Shown piece after piece: positions 31,573-43,270 of a DNA stretch of 64,000 bases; position 1 is the first letter of the stretch, and each line of letters begins with the position of its first letter. This stretch comes from Cordilura impudica. Taxonomy: Eukaryota; Arthropoda; Insecta; Diptera; Scathophagidae. Below the pieces are notes generated by a model. The model was not told the origin of the DNA, did not search any database, and was given only the letters and a program-made list of their open reading frames with translations. Location: assembly GCA_963682025.1 (NCBI GenBank), contig OY821519.1:196138920-196202919 (forward strand). Direction: 5' to 3'. The position numbers were made by a program, and so were the translations under genes.

Positions 31573-33229
31573 CCTTCTGTCTTAACTTTATCTCCCCAGT
31601 ACTGTAATATTAATATGATCTATTTCGGGTTGTACTGCATTCTTCAAATAAATAATAAATTGAATTAAATTAAATTATTTATGGTGGTCAGGAAAAAGAA
31701 AAAAATATTAATTAAAATTCTCCCATATTAACTAAGCTAAATAGAGAATTCTTAAGATTTAGAATAGAGATTTCTTAAGATTTTGTTAAATATATTCGCG
31801 GTGCCCTACTTCGTTGACAGTTAAGATCCACAAATCCTCAGCAATGGCTCTGAGGATTGATAATTGAAACTTCCATTTCAATATCGGTTAAAATGTGTAC
31901 CAAATAGAAATCCAAAATTGTGCGCAACACTCGCGGACATAGCTAGAACACGCTCAAGTATTTTCGACATTATGTAATTAACTAGACATAAAATCCATAT
32001 TTAATGAAACCAAAAACTATGAGGAAAACCTCACGTTAATTAGTTTGTATTAAGCTACTTTTTTGTAATAATAAATAATATATTACAAATATAAACCAAA
32101 TTTTCATGGGTGTTAACCACGTTGGTAGGTGTTGATTATGTCTCTGGTTGAATAACTAAAATATTAAAATTGTATCTAAATACTTATTTTCGATGCGATT
32201 TGACAGAAGATACAAAAAGTATGTTATTAAAAATATAAGTAGAAATAAATTAAGTTGAGTGAAGCGATTCATTAATAGAATCGTCAGTGTTGAAAAAGTG
32301 CTTAAATAACGTTAGAAAAATGAAAAACGAATAAAAATTAGTCAATTTCGAACACACCATAAAGCACAATATTTTCTACTTCTAGATCTTATCATTTGTA
32401 TTGCTGTTGCTATTATATAATCCCATACTGAATTTAAATATCTTATAATTTATGGAGACACAAAAGGAGCGAAGGTCGGATGTGCATACACCGGACTTAA
32501 TCGAACTAATACGAAACTCTAAGTCGATGGGTGTTCCAAACAATGTCAACGATTTTATCTCGATTTAAAGAAACCGGCACTAGATTAATGAACCTCTCTT
32601 AGGTAGCGTTGCTGACTTTAAACACTATTAACGTCTATTTAGGATTTATATCCTTTCTTATTTCGAGAATAGCACCTAACATTTGATGTTAGTCAAAGGC
32701 TTAAAATCTACCTTATCACAGAGGAGGGAAATTAAATCAATCCTGAGAATTTTTAAGCCTCAAATCTGGGTTGACTGTAGACTACTTTAAAGGTTTCTAC
32801 GGAATATGGCAAAGTGCTGTTGAGCTATTTTCTTATAAGATCACTTTTTTTTTTTTGATTTATAAATTCATCTTTATTTACATTTTATACTTCGAATATA
32901 AATTTACAATTTTCGAGATTTTATCTATAGATACTACAACGAATAATTCTGATAACAAAAGATCTTGATATTAATTGTTTAATTATAATATTATTCAAAG
33001 GAAAATAGGAAAAACCTTTATATTGAAGGAAAAATAAGTTTAAATATATTAGAGAATATACAAGCATACAATGAAACTCTCTAACGATAATACCAGTATA
33101 CACGTCATTTTCAACTTAATAATTTGTATTTCGGAGCTGCAATTAAGCCAATGCTATGCATTCCCTTATTAGTTGATATGGAGAATTTTGGATGGATTCA
33201 TGATATTTATTGTTAAGTTTTTTTTATGA
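31573..33229. other. AT-rich intergenic DNA
   Basis: Mostly unrecognised. Around 32490-32590 a broken frame resembles a Tc1-type helix-turn-helix (LIELIRNSKSMGV, then ILSRFKETGT), but too little is left to call an element. Confidence 0.35.
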
Positions 33230-33243
33230 AGTCGAAAATTAGT

Positions 33244-33811
33244 TCATATCCAATTTTTGTTGTTTATGATTTTGACACATTTATTTTGAATAATTTGTAG
33301 TTTCTTCAAATGTGTTTTTGCTGCATTATACCAGATGGACTTGCATAAGTCGAAGTTGGTCGAATCACACTTTTGAATATTAAATTCTTTTTCCATTTTC
33401 TTCATCAATGCTTTAGTGAGTTTACCAGACGTTATGAGAGACGTATCATCAGCATAGTAAGCAACTTTCATGTACGGGGGAGGGGAGAAAAATCCGAATG
33501 TTGCATTGTATTGAATACAATAATGGTGATAGTATTGAACCTTGTGGTAGGCGAGCAGTAATTTGTTTCGGAGACGAAAATGTGTCGTTAATAGCTACTA
33601 CGAACGTTCTATCAGTGAGAAAATCCGCAATAAGCCTGCACAAATATTTTGGTATATTAGCTTGGAGCAATTTGTAAATAAGACCGTTGTGCCAAACAGT
33701 ATCAAATGCGTTTTCTACATCCAGAACTGTCCAGCCTGTAGATTTTTTAATTCGTTTGTTGTGCTTTATTATATTTGTGATACGGTTCATTTGGTGTACT
33801 GCGCTATGTTG
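33244..33811 (-). pseudogene. Jockey-like ORF2, 3' part (reverse transcriptase)
   Basis: Minus strand: HSAVHQMNRITNIIK, WTVLDVENAFDTVWHNGLIY, KLL..NIPKYLCRLIADFLTD, TARLPQGSILSPLLY, then in another frame AYYADDTSLI with the catalytic Asp pair. After EKEFNIQK a deletion joins the palm to the tail CKSIWYNAAKTHLKKLQIIQ. Frameshifts are near 33475. Confidence 0.8.
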
Positions 33812-36800
33812 TTTTTATACCCTCCACTCCAGTGTGCAGAGGGTATATATAAGTTTGTCATTCCGATTGTAATAATTAGAGAAAAAAATTTGGACCCCAT
33901 AAAATATACATATTTGTGATCCTTAAAACAACCGGAGTTGATATAGCGATGTCCGTCTGTCCGTCTGTGGAAATCACGATGACGGCATCAATCGGGCAGA
34001 TAGGGTGCTCGTTGACATAAGAAATGATTAACTAACATCCTGAGAAATTTGCTATTTGAAATCGTCCAAATCGGTCAATTAGGGCCCAAGATTTGAATAC
34101 AGAACTAAAAAAAGTCTTGAAAAAATATAATTTTCTATGTTGTTCTTGTCGCGATCACGCCCTCAATAGGATAGCTAAGGTGATTATTTTTAGTGGGAAT
34201 GATTCAACAAATTCATGGGAAGATTTCTATTTCAAAAATCATTAAAATCGGTGGAACAGGTCCAGGGATATCTCTGAAAAAGTAAAAAAAAAAATTAAAA
34301 ATATGATGTTTCTATAGTGTTCTTGTTGTTATTCTAAATGTTGTATTGTTGTCATAGCTGGACTTGTTGTTTTTGTGGTCGTTGTGGTAATAATATAATA
34401 AAAACTAACCCTTTGTACATTTTTTTTTATCAACTCTGGTAGAAAAATTTAAAAGTTTGCATTGTTTTGGCATCACTAAAAAAATTTACTAGATCATTTC
34501 TGTCATTGCCACGAGCCTGCCTGCAAAGTTTCAGATCGATTGGGTAACGGGAAAGGGGTTAAAATCGATCCAATATTTTTTCGACAAGCAGACACTACGA
34601 GTTAATATAAATGGAGTAAAAATTCACCAACATCTAAAGCAAATAATGCTAAGATACCTAGTTGTTAATAAAAAAAAAAAAAAACAATGTAAATTTAGCA
34701 AAAAAAAAATAGAAAGAGAAAAACACAAAAATAACGTTTGATGTTGTATTTTTGTGTGTAATATTTACAGATACATACATAAAAATATTAAATAATACAA
34801 ATAATATACATACATATATTCTATATTCTATATATGTATGTATATCCATAACAACTGCATGTTAGAAATAAGTCGGTATATTATTTTATTTACATAAAAT
34901 TCTGCAATATTTTGTTGTGGGGAAAATACATTTATTTTGCATTAACAGAGTGTCACTTCATTTTGCTCAGCGTGACTATGCCACAGTAGATGGCGCCAAA
35001 ATTTTTGTTTTTCTAATTAGCTTTGCAGTAGTTATTTCTATTTAAACATGAATGTCAATATTTTCAAATAGATATCATACAGCACAATGTTAAGAGTATA
35101 CACGGGCTGGTCTTTTATTATTTCATACGTTTTTTCATGATTCTTTTACAAATATGAACATAAGTTTGGCATACTAACTTTTTGTTGCCTTTACAAAATA
35201 GTGTTACCGAGTTATCAATGAGTTTTTTGCTTTCAAAACAGTTCTACATAGTTATATAGAATTATTATTCTGCTTTACCTACAAAATATCTGATTGCGAT
35301 TACATCTAATTTTTAAAAATTGTTTATAATTACGAAAGCAGTATTATTCACATAAATATAAAATTGCTCTTTTTAAATTTTCCATTAAAATTAATTAGTG
35401 TTAATTATGAAATATTATAAATATTGTAAATTATGAAATATTAATTGAATTTCAGAACATCATATCAATACGTCGTTAATAATAATTTTAAATTTAGAAG
35501 ACATCAATTGCATCAAATTCCAAAAAAAAACAAGTAAGAAAATTATAGTCGGTCTAGACCGACTATACGATACCCTATACCATGCGTTTAGAAACCCTAT
35601 CTCTTAGGCCCAACTAACTGGACATTGAAAATAAGCAAAAACCAAATTTGAGTGGGATTTTTATTAATTTTTTTGGCTGCAGATATGAAAAAGTTCATAT
35701 CGGATGCTATATCTATAAAGGGACTAGGTCCAAAAATGGACCGATCCTGATCATGTTTGGTAAAGTCTCTTGTATTTTGCAAAAATATGTACAAACAAAA
35801 TTTGAGAAGAATCAGTGCAATATTTTTGTTTTTTAATAGATTTAAGTGAAGATCGGGAAGCAGCTCTATATGGGGTCAAAGGGATCATTTTTGCACTACT
35901 CATTAGTGGATGTAATGAATGCATACAAACCCAATTTGAGTAAGATCTATATGACAATTTGGATCTTATGGCAATTTATGTCGATTTCATATGGGTAATT
36001 TGTATGGGGGCTAGGTCTGAACATGGACCGATTCTCACCAATTTCAATAGCGTTCATCCCATGGCCGATAAAAGCTTATATACCAAATTTCATCAAAATA
36101 TATTCACATTTGCGACCTGCAGTTTGATTACAAGCTTTACATGGACACACAGACGGACGGACGGACGGACGGACGGACGGACGGACATTGTTAAATCAAC
36201 TCAGAAAGTGATTCTGATTCTGATGGGTCTAGGTCAAATATTTTTGGTTGTTACAAACAGCAGCACAAAGTCATTATACCCAAACCACATAGTGGTATAG
36301 GGTATAAAAACACCAAATTTGTTTACATTTAAAAAATGTTTACATTTAAAAAAATATTGGCGTTCAGGAAAAATTAATAGCTTTTCAGTAACTTATTTTA
36401 ACGATAGTCGAATCGTTAAAAAAAGAAAAGCATAATTATCAGTAAAATTTTTAAACGATATTCGCTATTGTTAAAGTCAGCTGTTGTTGTTGTCTAAACG
36501 ACAACCATTTTTGTGTTGTTTATTCAATCGATAAAAACTTAAATTTTTAGGTTGAAATGTCGCCATACATAAATAAAAATCATAAAATAGTGAAAATATT
36601 TTGCTTCTACCAAAAAACTTTTTTATATAAATAAAAAAGTTAAATAGCATATTCAATTCATTATTTCATTTTCAAATAAATAAACAGAAATATTAGTAAA
36701 AAAATAGAGATATTAAACATAAAGATAAAATCATCCTGTCAAACACGAAGTAATTTGTTTTTTCTATTCTTCTTTGTGTTTTTCGCTTATTTTGACAGAG

Positions 36801-37611
36801 ATGCCACTCGTTTACAATTTAAATAAATAGAAAAATAGATTTGTCGACTGTCGTTAAGATGTATGTACTTAGTGAATCACTTAATCCTTAGTGTAAACAA
36901 CAATAGCTGTCGATATATTTTGCCATTGTCGGATCGTTGAAATTTATAGAATCGGACTACAGAAAATATTAATTTAAATTCAATAAATTTTATAAAACCT
37001 CAAATGATATTTAAGAATTGCGAACATAAAAATTGTTACATAAATAAACGCAATTTTATGAGAATGTTATTTATATATAAATTTTCACAATTTTTTTTGG
37101 ATGAATATTTGATGTTCTTCAGAAAATAAAGATAACAAATTATTTTATTTAAAATTTTTGCGATATTTGGTTTTTTGCGTTTGGCATCCCTAATTTAATT
37201 ATTTATTATTACAAATTTATTCTCTATGTTTTCCAAATATGGCAATATTTTTTTGAAAAAAAAAGTTGACAGAGCTTTTTTCGGTTATTATTTTGTTACT
37301 CCATCCGACCTATATGGCCGCAATGAAGAAATATTTGGCCAGATAAAAGCCAAACAAGCACGATTTAATGCATATAGCCACCCTACACAACCATTACCTT
37401 TGCAATGAGGTTAGGGCGAGCTGCAGGTATTTTATTTAATTAGCAAAAACTAAATTAAACGAGAAGTTATGTCATATAACCGGAAACGCATGCATATAGG
37501 AAATGCATGCATATTTTTCCAATATTTTGTTTACATTTATCATCAGTACTCAAACCGAGGTGGAGGGTATCAAAGATTCGGCACAGCCGAATTTAACACT
37601 CTTCTTGTTTA
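33812..37611 (+). mobile_element. Long DINE-1/Helentron-like element, family 2, with nested family-1 copy
   Basis: Starts TTTTTATACCCTCCACTCCA and ends GGTGGAGGGTATC, a hairpin ATTCGGC-ACA-GCCGAAT, then CACTCTTCTTGTTT. GTCCGTCTGTCCGTCTG lies about 140 bp in. The 11-bp subterminal repeats (ATACCCTCCAC and its inverse), microsatellite, end hairpin and T-run target match DINE-1/Helentron-associated elements. It interrupts jockey ORF2. A family-1 copy sits at 35531-36305. About 3 kb of its own, with no protein recognised. Confidence 0.7.
35531..36305 (-). mobile_element. DINE-1/Helentron-like element (family 1), copy 7, full length
   Basis: From CAAGTAAGAAAATTATAGTC to GTGGTATAGGGTATAAAAA with an intact 24-bp end palindrome. 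Nearly identical to copy 9 (53250-54030), including private variants such as AAACCCTATCTCTTAGG and GACATTGAAAATAAGCAAAA. The GGAC tract is longer here. Confidence 0.85.
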
Positions 37612-38991
37612 AACCCTAATTATTCATTTGTCAATATTGATGTATTTTCAATAGCACTTTAAATTCGATTTTGAATACCTTTTTCAAATAGTTTGCCAAG
37701 GTTACTTAATAAGCTTATTGGCCTATAACTGTGTGGACTGTGCTTAGGCTTATTTGGTTTCTGTGGATTTGAATGTATTTACCTTAGAGTTAACGGTTTT
37801 ATCGATAGAGTGTTTATATGGAGACGTAAGACTGTTAGATACGTAAAAAGTGTCGGCTAATAGATCTGCCTTTTCTTTATCAGTGTTAATTGTCATATTT
37901 CCCGTTGTGAGATGTGGAATTTTACTCTTTTGTTTACCTCTTAAACATCGGCTAATTTGCCAAAACGATTTATCTCCAAGCTTCAATTTTGATAGCAACT
38001 TTTTCCATTTTTCGTTACGATGAGTATCTATATCTTTGTTGATAATTTTAGTCAGCAGTTTAACGCATTGATCATACCAGTTTCCATCCAATGGGTTCAA
38101 TGCCCGTTGACTTCTTCTTTTGAACGTTTTTCTAGTTTTTATTAAATTTACAATATTTACTGTCAAGACTGACTTGCCACAAGGCTGTAATAATGGAGTG
38201 TAATCGTTTCGAGCTTCTAGTACAATATTAACAAATTTGCTTATCTCTGAATCAATTGAATTTTTAGAGTTATATGAGGTTGTGTTAATGGTGATTTTGT
38301 TGTTAATTATATTTCTAAACGCCAACCAGTTTGTAAGTTTGTAGTCATAGTGCCTCATATCTATTTCACTAACAGTTGAATTTTCAATTTTGCAAATAAT
38401 TGGGTCTGTGATCAGATGAAATTTTATATTCGAATACATCCATATTAATATTTAATGAGCTATTGCTTAATACTAAGTCGATAATTGAAGCATTTCTATG
38501 TCTTTGTGACGGATAAAAAGTCAACTGTTCAAGTTGAAACAATACGTTGCCTGTATTGTTAGCGATGCAATGCCAGGCAGAATGTCTTGCATTAAAATCT
38601 TCATTATATGAAGTTAGTTTTGTTATGCTATTTGCAATGCTATTTTTATATTTCGGTGAATACGCAGTGCAAATAATTAGTTTTCTGTTATTTACTTTTA
38701 TTTCGATTGCAAGATTATCTATTCCGAGTGCGGTTATAATCGGAAAAACTTTGCACTGGACTGACCTGCGTACAATTAGAGCTACGTCACCCCCTATTGA
38801 ATCTTGTCTATCGTTACGGTGTATTACAAAATTTTTAAAATAAGTTTTTTCTTTTCATTTAGATGAGTTGCATTTAAAGAGGCTATATGAGTATCCTCTC
38901 TTTCCATTAACGTTGCAAATTGAAGTAAATATGAAAAGGTAGTAATGCCATTCGTTCCAGTGAAGAATTTTTAAGTCATTGTTATTAATAT
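37612..38991 (-). pseudogene. Jockey-like ORF2, endonuclease, linker and start of RT
   Basis: Minus strand from 38985: NDLKILHWN (endonuclease start), IHRNDRQDSIGGDVALIVRR, LAIEIKVNNRKLIICTAYSP, EDFNARHSAWHCI (endonuclease signature DFNA.H..W). Then a 229-residue open frame (38439-37750) with WKKLLSKLKLGDKSFWQISR and KADLLADTF, and finally SYRPISLLSNLGKLFEK and TNE.LGFK at the junction. Several frameshifts. Confidence 0.8.
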
Positions 38992-39458
38992 CACTGTCCA
39001 ACAAATTAAGACTTTTTGAATGGAACAGAATAGCGACCCCATAGTTCTGAAAGAGTATGTTGAGTAGATCATTTTTGTAGAACAAACTTATGGTCCAGCA
39101 CGTCTGAGTATTTTTTTACAGTAGGTCAAAGTTTTCATTTTTTGGTCGAAGGGAGCATTATACTTTATGAAAAAAATGCTGTAAGTTAATGTCTGAGAGA
39201 ATTCTTATGGTCAGAGTTGTATTGTGGAATTGTATGAGGATTATTTTTGTGGAAGATCTTAACCCTCTAACTGGTCTCTTTATGGGTCAATTTGACCCTT
39301 TTTTCGAGAAAATCAAAAAATATCCTTTAAAAAAGGACATTTAAGGATTAAAATATTCTACGAAAATGTTTGCCGAAAAATTTCAGTGAGGGTCACCAAA
39401 GACACTATTGTTGTAAATAAAGCTTTTTACGATTAATTGGCAAAATTACACGCCAACT
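38992..39458 (+). repeat. Left terminal inverted repeat of the DDE-like transposon
   Basis: Starts CACTGTCCAACA. Contains the inverted pentad GGGTCAA-TT-TGACCC at 39288-39302 and runs to AAAATTACACGCCAAC. Pairs with 41518-41973. The 76-aa ORF at 38855-39085 is part of this repeat plus jockey sequence, not a gene. Confidence 0.85.
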
Positions 39459-39593
39459 TCTATAAAAAAATTATAATTTTGTTTTAATACTGGTTTATTA
39501 TAGTATGTACATATTTATTTTTTTGCTTCAAATTTTCGAGTAAAAGGGAATTGGGAAATAGCAGTAGTATGACAATGGATTAAAGATTAAACT

Positions 39594-41296
39594 TAATACG
39601 CTTTCCTGTATTTAGCTTGACGTGAATGTTCCGGTGGGTCAAGGTTTCTGTACAAGCCCCATACGTATTCAGCAAGCATTACACTTTGGGATTTCCCTTT
39701 GAATCTTTCTTCCAATACCTTTATATCCTGATGAAACCTTTCACCGTGTTTTCATCTGAAACCGCTCCAAAGTTTTCTTTAAAAAAAATTGAGATGAGAG
39801 TGCAGAAAATGCAGCTTTAGTAACATCTTAACGCCAATATTGTTAAAACCGATTAGCATGCTTTCAATATTTTCTGCATAGTTTTGTGCTTTTGAGTTTT
39901 GAAGGAATTCTGTTATAACCAGCTGCATAAAGTCAAATGCTGTCTTTTGCATATCCGACTGATGACCATAAAATTCTTCATCTTGTAATAATTTTCTTAT
40001 ATCGGGTCCAACGAGCATTCCTAGAAAAGGTAATTTACATTGAATGAAATAAATTATTTCTTAAAACCGTATGTTACCTTCTTTTAATTTTGCTGCAAAT
40101 AATCTGGGGAAAATTGTTTGAATGCGTTTGAAAGCATTTCCTTGTGTATTTAAGCTTTTAATAAAATTTTTCACCACGCCCAACTTAATATGCAGCGGTG
40201 GAAGTATGACCTTATCTTTTGGGACAAGGGATTCATGGATTACATTTAAGTCACCAATAATATTTTCTTTACGTTCTTCGAAATATTTAATATGATAATG
40301 GCTGCTGGTAGCACGTGAATCCCATTTACAAAGAAAGCACATATATTTTGTGTATCCTGTTTGCATTCCAGTCAATATTGCAATCATTTTGAAGTCTGCG
40401 CATACTTCCCATTTATATTTATAGTATTCAATTTTATTTAAGAGATTTGAAATATTTGCGTATGTTTCCTCCTTTTTTGTGGAATACGCAACCGGTATTG
40501 ATGGATGCTGATTTCCATTGTGCAGTAAAACTGCTTTTAAGCTGTGTTTTGAACTATCTATAAATAGTCGACAAGCGGAAGAGTCCAGTGGAAGCTTAAG
40601 ATATTTTAGAACCTCTTCAATACTGCAACAGTATACAAGTTCCACTGATTTTTTAAAATAACTTTCCAGATCGGCGTGTCTTTTTCTTGGAAATGTAACT
40701 TTTACATCGGCTTTTATCAAATTCCTGTTTTTCAATCTGGAACATAATACTTCAGCTTTCTCTTTTGTTAGTCCTAAATCTCTTACAAGATCTTCAAAAT
40801 AAGCTTGGTCTCCCAAATTAGGACATATGTTTAAACCATCAAGAGGCAAGTAACTTATATCTGATATGTTTTCAACCGCCGCTGTTATTTCTGTATTGGC
40901 GACTGTCACCGGAACACCTTCACAGCGCACTTCTGGTAAAATGACATTATTTGTTGCTTCGTATGTCATTGTCGCGTAGTGCCTTTGGCTTCTACCAAAT
41001 TTGTAATTTATGCAGAAATAGCATGTATCTGATTTGTGAGCTTCAGGTTCAATCCATGTAATAGGCGCAGAAAATGGCAGCGCCTTAGTACCGCCTTTGT
41101 ACCAGGTCAAAAGACCACTTTCGCAAGTAGTACATACGGTTTTTGGTATCCAAGCTTCAGATAAAAATCGTATTCCAAAGAAAAGAAAATATGGTTCTTC
41201 AATTGTAGGCAATATCTTTCCTCTGCTTTGATGGTGCGTAAAATGTCCACAAATAAAACAAAACCAATCTCTTAATTTGCAAACAGAATCCGCCAT
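39594..41296 (-). CDS. DDE-like transposase of unnamed family, two exons, C-terminus frameshifted
   Basis: Exon 1 is 41296-40078 (MADSVCKLRDWFCFICGH). Exon 2 starts at 40020; the 57-bp GT-AG intron 40077-40021 joins AKLKE to G-MLVGPDIRKLL in frame. The N-terminus has CxxC pairs at 14/17, 55/58 and 92/95, probably a zinc fold. Possible catalytic residues: D247 (RLFIDSSKHSLKAVLLHNGN), D301 (CADFKMIAI), a CxxC at 320/323 (CFLCKWDSRA), LPPLHIKLG at 366-374, and Glu in GERFHQD. The Asp, Asp + CxxC, His, Glu order resembles Transib/KDZ-type recombinases; the role as transposase is inferred from this and the flanking repeats. After LHSHLNFF a T-run frameshift and a second one just before GERFHQD break the C-terminus; sequence similar to the family continues to a stop near 39594. 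Confidence 0.7.
40021..40077 (-). other. 57-bp intron in the DDE-like transposase
   Basis: Donor GAAG|GTAACA, acceptor TTTTCTAG|GAATG on the minus strand. Removing it restores KEGMLVGPDIR, the family's KEG.FVGPQIR block. Confidence 0.75.
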
Positions 41297-41517
41297 GCTT
41301 TAAGCTTTAATTTTTCTTCTTTTATATTAATTTTAGTAAAAATCACACCCGATATGTACTGCTTAGTAGCTCAATTATGCTTGAATTTTTTATTTTTTTT
41401 TTATTATTAGTTTTAATAAATATCACACCCGATTTGTAAGTCACAGCTAACTAGACGCGAGAACTCAGTGTTTGGCCCGGCCGAACTTGACGCCGTTGTT
41501 ACCTGTTTTGTATATGT

Positions 41518-41973
41518 TGGTGTATAATTTTACTAATTAAGCATAAAGAGCTTTATTTACAACAATGGTGTCTTTGGTGACCCCCACTGAAATTTTTCGG
41601 CAAACATTTTCGTAGAATATTTTAATCCTTAAATGTCCTTTTTTAAAGGATATTTTTTGATTTTCTCGAAAAAAAGGGTCAAATTGACCCATAAAGAGAC
41701 CAGTTAGAGGGTTAAGATCTTCCACAAAAATAATCCTCATACAATTCCACAATACAACTCTGACCATAAGAATTCTCTCAGACATTAACTTACAGCATTT
41801 TTTTCATAAAGTATAATGCTCCCTTCGACCAAAAAATAAAAACTTTGACCCACTGTAAAAAAAATACTCAGACGTGCTGGACCATAAGTTTGTTCTACAA
41901 AAATGATCTACTCAACATACCCTTTCAGAATTATAGGGTCGCTATTCTGTTCCAAAAATGCTGTTGGACAGTG
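41518..41973 (-). repeat. Right terminal inverted repeat of the DDE-like transposon
   Basis: Inverse of 38992-39458, highly similar throughout. About 10 bp of indel close to the tip. The 82-aa ORF at 41537-41785 is a shadow. Confidence 0.85.
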
Positions 41974-42440
41974 TATTTATAAACCATATGCATATTTAAC
42001 CATTGACATTACAACTTGTATTTGTTGTACTTTGGTTGTGCATTTTTGTAGATCGCTTAATGCTGTTGTAAAAATATTAAATGGTTCATCTATGTTAAAG
42101 AGATCATTGTTTCCTCTCACGCAATTTGCATATGAGAGGGTATTACGGTTAGTGTTGTTGTTGGGGTTGTTTATGTGGATATCATTATTAAAGTACTGTG
42201 GTGAACTTTGTATAATGTTGTTGTAGTTTCGTGTATTTTTTCTTGTTGCTTTAGCTCTTGTCTCTAAATAATGTGATCGAAAAGGGCAACTATTGTCATT
42301 TGCAAAGTGATTTGTTCGTTATTTGCCATGCTTTTTACAATTGAAACAAGAAAATACTGCAGGTATTTTATCTTGATTCTGATTCTTGCTTATTCCAATT
42401 TTATGTTTAAGCAGAATAATGTTCAGTGCTAATAACTGAA
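41974..42440 (-). pseudogene. Jockey-like ORF1, C-terminal part with zinc knuckle
   Basis: Minus strand: KIGISKNQNQDKIPAVF, SCFNCKKHGK, then NHFANDNSCPFRSHYLETRA, a run of Asn-rich residues and a frame ending VNMHMVYKY at the transposon junction. The cysteine/histidine pattern is that of a gag-type zinc knuckle. ORF1 is cut at its N-terminus. Confidence 0.6.
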
Positions 42441-42499
42441 AAATGATTAAATGAAATGTAGATATACCCTCACAAAATAAATTCGATGAAGATTAAGAG

Positions 42500-43270
42500 G
42501 ATATAATAGGACATTTTTTCCAGGAGCACCATATGACAAAATTATTCTTCATTTAGTGTCCAATTTTGTTGAGCACGGGACACTAGGAGATCGTCCTCAT
42601 GCCGGTCATCAACACTCAAGACATTTCAATAAACTGGCTGAAGCGCTAAGAAAGTGTAGCCGAGAACCCAGTGGAACCACCTTGCAGCTAATTTAGAAGG
42701 ATATAACTTTTGGTACTTAATATTAATGACCGACGAGACCAATTTCACTCTCTGTGGCGGCGATTACAAGCAAAATTACCACACTTGGGAGATGGTGAAA
42801 CCACGCGAGATCCAGCAAATAGAATTGTATTATCAAAAGAGGATTGTTTGGGCCGGTGTATTCGAAAAAAAGGTTATATGATCAATTTTATTCAGAGAAG
42901 GCGAAATTGTTTATGAGAAACGATATCGGCGAATGTTGGCTAATTATGTCTGACCGAAAATTCATAATAAAGGTCTGGACGATTATGCGAATCAAGCAAG
43001 CTATAATGTCAAATAGCGGTGATATTAACTGACCACCCAGATCTCTAGGTCAGAGCCCACCGGACTTGTGGAAAACAAAAGAAAGTACATGCCAACAAGC
43101 CTCCGACCATTGACGAGTTCATGGTAAACATTCGTGTCGAAAGCATTGCTGTACCGCCCGATATGTTCGATCAAAATTTATAGAAAATGCAGGAAAAGGG
43201 CACGTTTTGCTGTGGCTTTAGGGGAGGTCATATCATTTTTGCTGTTTCCAAAAAGTAATCCAAATGAATT
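42500..43270 (+). pseudogene. Decayed IS630/mariner-type transposase
   Basis: Across frameshifts: DETNFTL, NKQN-like KQNYHTW, KRIVWAGVF, YEKRYRRMLANYV, then ANKPPTIDEFMVNIRVESI and RGGHIIF near the end. This is the order in insect IS630/mariner-type transposases (DE..F.L.G..N.QN.R.W, ...V.ANYV.P, ...Y...P.TI.EL..NIR.E). The second catalytic block is lost. No terminal repeats seen. Confidence 0.55.

Larger units (their letters stand above)
38992..41973 (-). mobile_element. Complete transposon of an unnamed DDE-like family
   Basis: Ends CACTGTCCAACA in inverted orientation and is flanked by TAT (38989-38991 and 41974-41976). Inverted repeats of about 460 bp differ mainly by a short indel near the tip. 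Between them lies one split transposase gene on the minus strand. The element interrupts jockey exactly between ORF1 and ORF2, which fixes its limits. A decayed second copy is at 23270-28011. I recognise the protein family as widespread in arthropod genomes, usually annotated as uncharacterised, but cannot give it a named superfamily. Confidence 0.8.
33230..42440 (-). mobile_element. Jockey-like non-LTR retrotransposon, interrupted twice
   Basis: Reading on the minus strand: ORF1 tail with a zinc knuckle (42440-41974), the DDE transposon (41973-38992), ORF2 endonuclease, linker and start of RT (38991-37612), the long DINE-like element (37611-33812), then the rest of RT (33811-33244). Removing the second insertion joins LGFKQ to HSAVHQMNRITNIIK in one frame. 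Removing the first puts the ORF1 end (VNMHMVYKY, stop) next to the ORF2 start NDLKILHWN. The jockey clade is assigned from this arrangement. Confidence 0.75.

Noticed and set aside
35648..36300. Repeated ~60-110-aa ORFs in DINE-like copies (also at 9515, 14870, 53367, 61166)
   Set aside because: Present in the same non-coding repeat in both orientations, with no conserved start or length.
38855..39085. 76-aa minus ORF considered as the jockey ORF2 N-terminus
   Set aside because: Its first part lies in the DDE transposon terminal repeat, mirrored at 41890-41973; only the end is jockey.
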